Assembly: GCA_012511245.1 (NCBI GenBank)
Contig: JAAZGM010000052.1
Location: forward strand, 1 to 24,242
Origin: Methanomicrobiales archaeon
GTDB lineage: Archaea > Halobacteriota > Methanomicrobia > Methanomicrobiales > Methanoculleaceae
DNA length: 24,242 nucleotides
Direction: 5' to 3'
Part shown: positions 16,248-22,404 of the stretch, one piece after another
Numbering within the stretch: the first letter of the stretch is position 1
How the letters are laid out: every line of letters starts with the position of its first letter
Translations under genes and position numbers: made by a program
The notes under the pieces: generated by a model
Told to the model about the DNA's origin: nothing
The model's input: the letters and a program-made list of their open reading frames with translations, nothing else
Databases searched by the model: none

Positions 16248-17162
16248 TCACTCATTTATCATATCTATGAGTTCTGAACCGTCTTCGAGGGTGTGAAGGT
16301 ACTCTTCCCCGATAAGAAGCGTTTTACCAATCTTTTTCTGCTTTTTGTAATCTGTGACGATGCACATTGCAAACGTCTTCGTGATCTGCGATATGTTGCC
16401 GATCAGAGAGGCGCGCTTCACGATCTTCTGGGACGTGCCGTATGCCGTCAGGATGGTATGCCGGTCAAAGAGCGCCAGCGCCTGGAACGGAGCCTGCCGC
16501 ATCGCATGGATCTCCATCCCCATGCGTTCAAGGTTGATCAGGACGTCGCCGGATGCAGACTCAGGGGGGGTCTCAGGCTCCGGAGGGCGGTAGTCGAGGA
16601 GCTCAATCACCTCAACGAGCGGGGCGTTGAAGAGATCCTCAAGTTTGATGGCGATATCGAGCGTGGTACCCATACCACTCTCGTACTTGCTGATCGTCCG
16701 GCGGGAGACACCGAGGTGTGAGGCGAGATCCCCGAGCGACATCCGGGAGCGTTCTCGCACCTCACGGAGCAGATCGCCTTTGATCTTCACATACAGGCCG
16801 CCGGGCGAGGCGTAGACCATCGGCGAGAGCCCCTCCACGAAGTAATCGTAGAGCGTCTCGGGGCTGAGGGCGATGAGACCGTAACGGATGTAGACGACGC
16901 CGCGCTCAAGATCGGTATCGCGCGCCCGCTCCCCGACGATGAGGGGGGTGGCCTCCAGGTGGCGGGCGATCAGGTTGAGGTCGCGGGCGATATCAGCGCT
17001 CACACTGTCGATGTGTGAGACGACTTTGATGATGACGAGACGGTCGCCTCTCTTCGCAATGAGGTCGAAGCTCCGCGGGCGGATATTGCACCGCTCCGAG
17101 ACATCGAAGTCCGCAAGGAGCATGATGCTGATGACCATCTGGGGGAGGCGATCCTGCGACAT
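16248..17162 (-). CDS. Archaeal HTH (XRE-type) transcriptional regulator, COG1395-like
   Basis: The 304-residue protein has an N-terminal domain (about 1-120) that resembles a nuclease-fold/restriction-like sensor (RSFDLIAKRGDRLVIIKVVSHIDSV). A helix-turn-helix follows (about 128-185), with LREVRERSRMSLGDLASHLGVSRRTISKYESG, and then a C-terminal domain (about 205-304). This is the layout of the conserved euryarchaeal putative HTH-type regulators of COG1395. Regulatory targets are not known to me. It lies directly upstream of the thermosome, with the thermosome promoter between them, so possible control of the chaperonin is inference. It is divergent from tiaS across a 47-bp gap, and its own TATA box implies a leader of about 8 nt. 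Confidence 0.85.
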   Translation of the reverse strand: MSQDRLPQMVISIMLLADFDVSERCNIRPRSFDLIAKRGDRLVIIKVVSHIDSVSADIARDLNLIARHLEATPLIVGERARDTDLERGVVYIRYGLIALSPETLYDYFVEGLSPMVYASPGGLYVKIKGDLLREVRERSRMSLGDLASHLGVSRRTISKYESGMGTTLDIAIKLEDLFNAPLVEVIELLDYRPPEPETPPESASGDVLINLERMGMEIHAMRQAPFQALALFDRHTILTAYGTSQKIVKRASLIGNISQITKTFAMCIVTDYKKQKKIGKTLLIGEEYLHTLEDGSELIDMINE

Positions 17163-17176
17163 AACCCGTAAGAATC

Positions 17177-17183
17177 GATATAG
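17177..17183 (+). promoter_or_regulatory. TATA box for tiaS
   Basis: GATATAG is centred 30 bp before the ATG at 17210, predicting a leader of only a few nt. GAGGG just before the ATG is too close to serve as a normal ribosome-binding site. Confidence 0.4.
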
Positions 17184-17191
17184 TCGGAGAC

Positions 17192-17199
17192 GATATAAA
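17192..17199 (-). promoter_or_regulatory. TATA box for the COG1395 regulator
   Basis: The minus strand reads TTTATATC, centred about 34 bp before the ATG at 17162. It overlaps the region where tiaS transcription should begin, so the two divergent promoters interleave. Confidence 0.5.
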
Positions 17200-17209
17200 T
17201 TAGAGGGTC

Positions 17210-18517
17210 ATGTGGATCGGGCTGGATGATACGGATTCGCCTGCGGGGATGTGCACCACCTACATCGGTGCAATCCTGGTCAGGCGTCTGGAACAGGCAG
17301 GGATCCATGTCGTCGGCACCCGCCTGGTCAGGCTGAACCCGAACGTCATCCACAAGACGCGGGGGAACGCAGCGGTCGCCATCGAGGCCGACGGCGATCC
17401 ACAGAAGGCCTTTGCGATCGCCGTCACATGCGTCGAAGAACTAGCGGAGTTCGATGAACCGGAGACCAACCCCGGCGTGGCGGTAGCAAGCGTCCGCCCG
17501 CCGCCGGAGTTCTATTATGCGGCGCTCCGCGACTACTGCACCGTGGACGAGGCGATCGGGGTGCTCGAAGCAGCAGGAGCCCTCTACCGGGGATACAAGA
17601 ATCGGCGCGGCCTCATCGGCGCAACAGCGGCGATCGCAAGCGATTTTTCGGATCAGACGTATGAACTCCTCGCATACCGGAGGCGTCCGGTCTGGGGGAC
17701 ACCCCGCGTGGTGGATGCGGCAAGCCTCTTCTCCGCTGAAGCGGAGACCTACCCTCATACCTGGGACACAGTCGATCGGGAGAACGGCGTGGTGGTCGGG
17801 GTGCCCCATACACCCGATCCCGTCCTCTTCGGCGTCCGGGGGGAGAGTGCGGCATGGGTGGAGAAGGCCCGGTCGTATATCCGCTCGGAGGAGCCTGCCT
17901 GCGAGCAGATATATACGACCAACCAGGGAACCGATGCCCACCTGGTGCCGGGGGTTATCGGAGAACTCCGCGAAGGACGGTCGTACCTGGTGCGGGGTAC
18001 GGTCGCGGAGACCGCGGTCACCGGGCCCGGCGGCCATGTCTCGTTCACCTTCAGCGATTGCGGCACCGATCTCCGCTGCATGGCTTATGAGCCGACAAAA
18101 GGATTTCGGGATGTCGCGAGGGCGCTCGTCCCGGGGGATGTGGTCGCCGCGGCCGGGAGTTACAAAGGAGAGAGCCTCAACCTTGAGAAGCTCGGGGTCG
18201 CCCGCCTCGCCGATGCGGTCCGGATCCGCCCGCCGGTCTGTCTGGCCTGTGGAAGACGGATGACGAGCGCCGGATCCGGCAAAGGCTACAAATGCAGGGT
18301 CTGCAGCGAACGCAGCCCTGATGCCGAGATCGAGGTGGTGGAGCGCCGGATCCGGCCGGGCTGGTATGAGGTGCCCCCCACCGCCCGCAGGCATCTCGCG
18401 CGCCCACTGGTGCGCGGTGTGCCCGCATGGGAGGAAAACGTGCTTCAATCCTGCCGTGAGTGCGATCCACCCCGCCGTCACGTAAATCGAATGAACTTTA
18501 CAAAAAAAGATTTATAA
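17210..18517 (+). CDS. tiaS: tRNA(Ile2) 2-agmatinylcytidine synthetase
   Basis: The 435-residue enzyme attaches agmatine to C34 of the CAU-anticodon tRNA-Ile2 using ATP, so that it reads AUA instead of AUG. The N-terminal catalytic part opens with MWIGLDDTDSPAGMCTTY (acidic D6, D7, D9) and continues with LNPNVIHKTRGNAAV (42-56). An OB-fold follows (about 255-335, LVRGTVAETAVTGPGGHVSFTFSD), then a zinc ribbon (C344-x2-C347, C362-x2-C365). All expected domains are present and the length is normal. The last 30 residues after the ribbon are less conserved-looking. The stop codon lies inside the TATA element of the downstream candidate RNA. It is divergent from the COG1395 regulator. Confidence 0.95.
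   Translation: MWIGLDDTDSPAGMCTTYIGAILVRRLEQAGIHVVGTRLVRLNPNVIHKTRGNAAVAIEADGDPQKAFAIAVTCVEELAEFDEPETNPGVAVASVRPPPEFYYAALRDYCTVDEAIGVLEAAGALYRGYKNRRGLIGATAAIASDFSDQTYELLAYRRRPVWGTPRVVDAASLFSAEAETYPHTWDTVDRENGVVVGVPHTPDPVLFGVRGESAAWVEKARSYIRSEEPACEQIYTTNQGTDAHLVPGVIGELREGRSYLVRGTVAETAVTGPGGHVSFTFSDCGTDLRCMAYEPTKGFRDVARALVPGDVVAAAGSYKGESLNLEKLGVARLADAVRIRPPVCLACGRRMTSAGSGKGYKCRVCSERSPDAEIEVVERRIRPGWYEVPPTARRHLARPLVRGVPAWEENVLQSCRECDPPRRHVNRMNFTKKDL
18511..18517 (+). promoter_or_regulatory. TATA box in front of the candidate noncoding RNA
   Basis: TTTATAA, within GATTTATAAC, overlaps the tiaS stop codon. It predicts a transcription start near 18540, where no protein start follows at a suitable distance. 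Confidence 0.5.
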
Positions 18518-18538
18518 CTTTTGTGAGTTAACTTACAC

Positions 18539-18861
18539 ATTGGTGATCCCGTGCCGACTATCGGCAGCGAACGTACGCGCCTTCCGAGATCTCCGCCCGC
18601 AACGGTGCCACCCATGACGGACGGAGACCTGTGGCAGGCCGTACGGGTCCGCAACCGGGTATGCACGGAACGAAGACGAAGGAAACATTCCGGACACTTC
18701 TCCGTTTCCGGCCCAAAAGTCCGCTCTCTAACGAGATGTCCGGGCACACCGGACCCCGACACGGTGGGACGAGCGGGATCATCCCGTGTCGAATAGCCAG
18801 TCATCCCCTGTCTGGCTGCAGAAGTCCGATCTCCGGGCTCCTGCAACATCATACCTTTTTT
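18539..18861 (+). ncRNA. Candidate structured noncoding RNA, family not recognised
   Basis: The 426-bp gap between tiaS and the DHS-like gene has no convincing protein frame, but it has a TATA box at one end and a T6 run at the other. Between them are perfect or near-perfect hairpins: 18552-18566 (6-bp stem, 3-nt loop), 18606-18611 with 18631-18636, 18681-18686 with 18704-18709, 18738-18754 (6-bp stem, 5-nt loop), 18757-18764 with 18784-18791 (8 bp), 18795-18817 (6 bp plus inner 2 bp), and 18818-18844 (5 bp + 5 bp). Bases 18544-18551 are also exactly complementary to 18774-18781 in the loop of the 8-bp hairpin, allowing a pseudoknot. RNase P and SRP RNA signature motifs were not found. Alternatives are a long structured leader or attenuator of the downstream gene. 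Confidence 0.45.
18856..18861 (+). terminator. T6 tract at the 3' end of the candidate RNA
   Basis: TTTTTT lies about 10 nt after a two-part hairpin (18818-18844: outer stem TGCAG/CTGCA, inner GTCCG/CGGGC with one G-T pair). This resembles an intrinsic terminator. Confidence 0.5.
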
Positions 18862-18893
18862 CGAAGGAACTCGCCCATCCGCAGAGGGACGAT

Positions 18894-18901
18894 CCATTAT
18901 C
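18894..18901 (+). promoter_or_regulatory. Weak TATA-like element for the DHS-like gene
   Basis: CCATTATC would give a start near 18924 and a leader of about 20 nt containing GGTG, 9 nt before the ATG at 18944. The match to box A is poor. Confidence 0.25.
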
Positions 18902-18943
18902 GTGCATGAATACCAATACCTCATACAACTGGTGTAACAGTAC

Positions 18944-19879
18944 ATGACCTTCAAATACGGGGATGCGGTTCAGCAGGCACGGGTGCGCCCGGGGATGACG
19001 GTCGGCGAACTCGTCGACGAGATCGGGAAAGCCGGAGCCTACAACGGAGGATCGCTCTGGCAGGCGGTCAACATCTACGAACGGATGCTTCGCGACGAGA
19101 AAGCACTGAAGTTCTTCGGCCTCTCGGGCGCCATGGTGCCCGGGGGGATGGGCGGTATCGTCACCGACCTCATCGAGAGAGGACACATCGACGTGCTCGT
19201 CTCGACGGGGGCAAACCTCACCCACGACGTCATCGAGGCGATCGGGTGCCACCACTACCATGCGACCTCGGATCTCTCCGACACCGAACTCTGCGAGGAG
19301 GGGATCAACCGGATCTACGACATCTACCTCCCGAACGAGGCCTTCATCCGGTTCGAGGAGTTCCTGCAGGACGTCTACTCCTCCCTCCCGGAAGGCTCGA
19401 CGGTCTCGATATCCGATCTCCTCGGCAGGATCGGGAGCCGGCTTGATTCCGGGATCCTCGCTGCTGCGGCAAAGGCCGGGGTGCCGATCTACTGTCCGGC
19501 CATCCAGGATTCGATGATCGGACTGCAGTACTGGCTTTTTGCGCAGACCCACAAGATCACGGTCAGCGCGTTTGCCGATATGCCCGGGCTGCTTGACCGG
19601 TGCTTTGAGGCCGAGCGGGCCGGGGCGATCTTCGTCGGCGGTGGCGTCCCAAAGAACTACATCCTGCAGAGCAAACTGATGACCGAGAGCGGGTTTGACT
19701 ATGCAGTGCAGCTCACCGGCGACCGGCCGGACCTCGGCGGACTCTCGGGGGCAACGCTCGATGAGGCCCGATCGTGGGGCAAACTCACCGGCGAGGCCAT
19801 AGCCGTGACGGTCTACGGCGACGCGACGATCAACCTGCCGCTCCTCGTTGCGGCAACCCTGGAGAGGCTGGAGTCATGA
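18944..19879 (+). CDS. Deoxyhypusine synthase-like protein
   Basis: The 311-residue protein has the deoxyhypusine synthase fold, the family that transfers the aminobutyl group of spermidine to a lysine of aIF5A. The nucleophile lysine is present (K280 in EARSWGK; E274 and W278 also match). Compared from memory with the human enzyme, D243, H288 and D316, which contact spermidine, align with L194, N238 (GGGVPKNYI) and L267, and NAD-contacting E137 aligns with H94 (TGANLTHD). D238 is kept as D189. It may be the divergent paralogue some methanogens carry, with another amine donor or acceptor. GGTG lies 9 nt before the start. The stop overlaps pyrF (ATGA). Confidence 0.8.
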   Translation: MTFKYGDAVQQARVRPGMTVGELVDEIGKAGAYNGGSLWQAVNIYERMLRDEKALKFFGLSGAMVPGGMGGIVTDLIERGHIDVLVSTGANLTHDVIEAIGCHHYHATSDLSDTELCEEGINRIYDIYLPNEAFIRFEEFLQDVYSSLPEGSTVSISDLLGRIGSRLDSGILAAAAKAGVPIYCPAIQDSMIGLQYWLFAQTHKITVSAFADMPGLLDRCFEAERAGAIFVGGGVPKNYILQSKLMTESGFDYAVQLTGDRPDLGGLSGATLDEARSWGKLTGEAIAVTVYGDATINLPLLVAATLERLES

Positions 19880-20511
19880 CCGAACTCATCCTCTCCCTCG
19901 ACGTCCTCGACCGGGAAGAGGCGGTGGAGATCGCAGAGTCCTGTGCACCCCATATCGATGCGATCAAGATCGGCTACCCCCTCGCCCTCAGGACAGGGCT
20001 CTCGATCGCCGAAGACCTCAGCGGTCTCGCCCTCCCGCTCATCGCCGACTTCAAGGTCGCAGATATCCCGAACACGAACCGCCTCATATGCGAAGCGGTC
20101 TTTGGTGCCGGGTTCGATGCCGTGATCGCCCACGGGTTCGTGGGAGCCGATGCTGCACAGACCTGCGTCGAGGTGGCGCACAGGCATGGCGGGACGGCCT
20201 ACATCGTCGCCGAGATGAGCCACCCGGGCGCGACCACGTTCTTCCACGGCGGCGTTGCCGAAGAGATAGCGGCGCTCGCCGTCTCCTGCCGGGCCGACGG
20301 GATCATCGCCCCGGCCACCCGGCCGGACCGGATCGCAAAACTCCGTGAGATCGTCGGCGATCGAGCGATCTACTCCCCGGGCGTGGGGGCGCAGGGCGGC
20401 GACCTCGACACGGTGGCCGACCTCGTCGACGGGGTCATCGTGGGGAGGAGCATCTACGAGGCGAAGGACCCGGGCGCCGAAGCCGAACGCTTCTCCCGTA
20501 TCCGCCGGTGA
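19876..20511 (+). CDS. pyrF: Orotidine 5'-phosphate decarboxylase
   Basis: The 211-residue TIM-barrel enzyme catalyses the last step of UMP synthesis. Active-site residues are D9 (LSLDV), K31 (IKIGYP) and the D58-x-K60-x2-D63-I64-P signature (ADFKVADIPNT). A SHPGA loop follows, then the phosphate-binding YSPGVGAQGGD and VGRSIY near the C-terminus. Length is typical of archaeal OMPDC. ATG 19876 shares bases with the upstream TGA and has GGAG just before it, so translation is coupled to the DHS-like gene; the longer in-frame reading from 19774 would lie within that gene. A small hairpin (20529-20543) follows the stop. Confidence 0.95.
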   Translation: MTELILSLDVLDREEAVEIAESCAPHIDAIKIGYPLALRTGLSIAEDLSGLALPLIADFKVADIPNTNRLICEAVFGAGFDAVIAHGFVGADAAQTCVEVAHRHGGTAYIVAEMSHPGATTFFHGGVAEEIAALAVSCRADGIIAPATRPDRIAKLREIVGDRAIYSPGVGAQGGDLDTVADLVDGVIVGRSIYEAKDPGAEAERFSRIRR

Positions 20512-20528
20512 TGAGTTCTCCGTTCCGA

Positions 20529-20543
20529 TCCCCGACAAGGGGA
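20529..20543 (+). terminator. Small hairpin after pyrF
   Basis: TCCCC-GACAA-GGGGA forms a perfect 5-bp stem with a 5-nt loop, 17 bp after the pyrF stop. There is no T-tract, so termination activity is uncertain. Confidence 0.3.
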
Positions 20544-20573
20544 GATGACGAACCCTATGAGTGATCTGAGGCG

Positions 20574-20593
20574 GATGCGGCGTATCCCGCATC
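20574..20593. promoter_or_regulatory. Inverted repeat just upstream of the NrdD-like tail promoter
   Basis: GATGCGG and CCGCATC form a perfect 7-bp stem around a 6-base loop, ending 7 bp before the TATA box at 20601. It could be an operator for the downstream pair or part of the pyrF 3' end. Confidence 0.35.
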
Positions 20594-20600
20594 TGAAGGG

Positions 20601-20607
20601 TTATATG
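20601..20607 (+). promoter_or_regulatory. TATA box for the NrdD-like tail/cbiZ pair
   Basis: TTATATG is centred exactly 26 bp before the ATG at 20630, and no Shine-Dalgarno sequence precedes that ATG. The message is therefore predicted to be leaderless. Confidence 0.55.
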
Positions 20608-20629
20608 TTTTCCCGCAGATACTGGTACC

Positions 20630-20992
20630 ATGAACTGGAGCCCCGAACAACTCAAACTGGCGGAGAAATACCAGAGCCTCGACGAGATTCCCGAGGGGGA
20701 ACGGCGGTACAAGTGTCACACCTGCCACTTCGTCGTGGACGAGAATCCCTGCCCCCACTGCGGCGAGACGTCGCTTGAGATCATGTGCCCGCTCGATCAC
20801 TGCGACTGCCACCACTCCATCGTCGAGAGCATCGATTACTGCCCGCTCTGCGGCAAGGCCGTCTGCCCGGAGTGCGGGAGCCACGATGTCGTCCAGATCA
20901 GCAGGGTCACCGGATACCTCCAGGATGTTGCGGGCTGGAACGCGGGCAAACAGCAGGAACTGAAGGACCGCATCCGTTACTCTGCCGTATGA
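20630..20992 (+). CDS. Stand-alone zinc/glycyl-radical tail of anaerobic ribonucleotide reductase (NrdD-like)
   Basis: The 120-residue protein carries 11 cysteines: C29/C32, C41/C44, C53/C58/C60, C71/C74 and C79/C82. Its C-terminal half, YCPLCGKAVCPECGSHDVVQ followed by SRVTGYLQDVAGWNAGKQQELKDRIRY, resembles the end of archaeal class III ribonucleotide reductases. There a four-Cys zinc site (here C71, C74, C79, C82) precedes the radical-bearing glycine (here G95 in RVTGY). The catalytic ten-stranded barrel is absent. The N-terminal part has further zinc-knuckle pairs. The gene has a leaderless-type promoter and its stop overlaps cbiZ (ATGA). It could be a spare radical domain, a regulatory decoy or a zinc protein of other function; automatic annotation as a full reductase would be misleading. 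Confidence 0.7.
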   Translation: MNWSPEQLKLAEKYQSLDEIPEGERRYKCHTCHFVVDENPCPHCGETSLEIMCPLDHCDCHHSIVESIDYCPLCGKAVCPECGSHDVVQISRVTGYLQDVAGWNAGKQQELKDRIRYSAV

Positions 20993-21867
20993 GATATTTC
21001 GTCGGAGACGAGACTCTTTTTCTTCGCGGCCGGTTCAGGGCGGCGAGCACCGGGGTTTGCGGTGGTATCGCCGATGTTACAACAGTCCTGAACCACACAG
21101 TGCCCCGCGACTTCGAGGACGAGTCGGTGCGCTACCTCGACCTCCTCGCCGCCCGACACGGCATCTTCAACGACTACTTCGGGCTCCTGACGGCTGTGGA
21201 GATGCACCACCTCTGCGTCCTCCAGTACGACTTCGTCACGGTCTTCATCACCGCAGGGGTGACGAACCCGACACCCTCCGGCCCGGGAACCATCAACATC
21301 ATCGTCCATAGCCGGGAGGGGATGGGCGACTCAGCACTCCTCGAAGCGATCGTCACCGCGACGGGGGCAAAGGCCCAGGCACTCCACGATCTTGGCTACG
21401 ATTTTCCCGGAACCACGACGGATGCGGTCGTCGTCGCCTGCAACCGCGACGCTCCCCGGGTGCATACCTACGCCGGAACCCTGACCGGGATCGGCAGCCG
21501 GGTTCATGCCGCCATCCTCCACGGCCTTCCCGAAGCCCTTGCACGGCATCAGGGGAGAGTCCGGCGGAGCGGGCCATCGTTCTTCATATACAGCCGTTAC
21601 GGCGGCGACCACTGGGTGGAGTGGGAGAAGGAGGGCTGCCCCTACTATCCCTGTCATTTCCCGGGGCAGCAGTGTGATTACTGCTACTGCCCCTGCTACC
21701 CTTGCGGGGATGAGGAACTCGGCGAATGGGTCGAGAGTTCAAGCGGCGGCAGGATCTGGGGGTGCACCGGATGTACGCTCCTGCACGTCCCGGAGATTGC
21801 GGATTACATGAAAAGAAACCCGGAAGCCGCTCTTGCCGAACTCAAGCGCCTCCGGGAACGGGTATAA
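20989..21867 (+). CDS. cbiZ: Adenosylcobinamide amidohydrolase with C-terminal Cys-rich domain
   Basis: The 292-residue protein has the CbiZ domain at about 10-190 (STGVCGGI, NDYFGLLTAVEM, FITAGVTNPTPSG, GTTTDAVVVAC). CbiZ hydrolyses adenosylcobinamide to adenosylcobyric acid and so salvages incomplete corrinoids. Residues 205-270 are a Cys-rich module (C217, C222, C229, C232, C234, C236, C239, C259, C262) ending in GCTGCTLLHVPEIADYM. It resembles the small cysteine-rich domain (PF04071 as I recall) that accompanies cobalamin genes. ATG 20989 is chosen because it overlaps the preceding TGA and begins at the conserved domain; a longer frame from 20785 would lie inside the upstream gene. It converges on the DUF1858 gene with a 2-bp gap. 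Confidence 0.9.
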   Translation: MRYFVGDETLFLRGRFRAASTGVCGGIADVTTVLNHTVPRDFEDESVRYLDLLAARHGIFNDYFGLLTAVEMHHLCVLQYDFVTVFITAGVTNPTPSGPGTINIIVHSREGMGDSALLEAIVTATGAKAQALHDLGYDFPGTTTDAVVVACNRDAPRVHTYAGTLTGIGSRVHAAILHGLPEALARHQGRVRRSGPSFFIYSRYGGDHWVEWEKEGCPYYPCHFPGQQCDYCYCPCYPCGDEELGEWVESSSGGRIWGCTGCTLLHVPEIADYMKRNPEAALAELKRLRERV

Positions 21868-21869
21868 GT

Positions 21870-22064
21870 TTACGCCTCGGCGATGCCGAGAGCGGAGAGC
21901 ATCTCTTCGAGGGGGATGCCGTGCGCCTGAGCGGCTTCCCGGATCGTCTCATTGTTTGCGATGGCGCAGCCAAGGCAACCCATACCGAACCGGAAGAGTA
22001 TTTGTGCCGATTCGGGCTTCTCCCGAAGGAGTTCCGCGATTGTAGTGTCCGCAGTCAATGCCAT
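21870..22064 (-). CDS. DUF1858 small redox-type protein
   Basis: The 64-residue protein TADTTIAELLREKPESAQILFRFGMGCLGCAIANNETIREAAQAHGI matches the DUF1858 helical domain, with the paired cysteines C30-x2-C33 typical of the hybrid-cluster-protein-associated disulfide family. A redox or persulfide role is inferred from the motif; no partner gene is adjacent. ATG 22064 is chosen over an upstream in-frame start (22160), because a TATA box is centred 26-27 bp before it, which predicts a leaderless message beginning at this codon. Confidence 0.85.
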   Translation of the reverse strand: MALTADTTIAELLREKPESAQILFRFGMGCLGCAIANNETIREAAQAHGIPLEEMLSALGIAEA

Positions 22065-22085
22065 ACAGCTGATGTTGTCTTTGCC

Positions 22086-22096
22086 GATATATATAC
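22086..22096 (-). promoter_or_regulatory. TATA box for the DUF1858 gene
   Basis: The minus strand reads GTATATATATC, centred 26-27 bp before the A of the ATG at 22064. It is the best-placed leaderless promoter in the window. Confidence 0.6.
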
Positions 22097-22362
22097 GTTT
22101 AACATGCAGGAGTGAAAGGGCAGCGCAGGAAGCCCCACCTGAGAGGGCAGGGTAGTTCATGTGCCCCGCCCGGCCGCCGGAGGATCGCCTGACGCTGCAG
22201 GCAACCCCTCTGTGCCCGAAGATCCGCCTTCCCGGTCACAGGGGCATGAATGAAACCCGGATGACGGAGATTGCTGCCGTGAATTCTTCCGCTCATGAAA
22301 TGGCGGCAGTGCGGGATGTATGGTGTGTGCCCCGGCTTCACTTTCACACCGCACGCCAGAGG

Positions 22363-22368
22363 TTAATA
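22363..22368 (+). promoter_or_regulatory. TATA element for the RPA operon
   Basis: TTAATA predicts a start near 22391, leaving a short leader that contains GGAGATG, 8 nt before the ATG at 22405. Confidence 0.4.
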
Positions 22369-22404
22369 CCCCCATGAGGTGAAGTACAGACTGGAGATGT
22401 ATGT

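Larger units (their letters stand above)
22065..22404. other. Intergenic region between DUF1858 gene and RPA
   Basis: No protein gene is supported. It contains the two flanking promoters. A moderately stable hairpin lies at 22206-22244: CTGTG/CACAG and CCC/GGG with a bulged T, plus an inner GAAG/CTTC. There is also a long-loop pair CTGCCG/CGGCAG near 22275-22310. These may reflect an untranslated or small RNA, but the evidence is thin. Confidence 0.5.

Noticed and set aside
18539..18861. RNase P RNA or SRP RNA as the identity of the candidate RNA
   Set aside because: The GGAGGAAAGTCC-like and ACAGAA-like signatures of RNase P and the SRP helix 8 motif were not found.
18478..18954. Small frames on both strands (60-158 codons) across the tiaS-DHS gap
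   Set aside because: Compositions are Arg/Pro/Ser-rich with no motif, starts lack ribosome-binding sites, and hairpins explain the sequence better.
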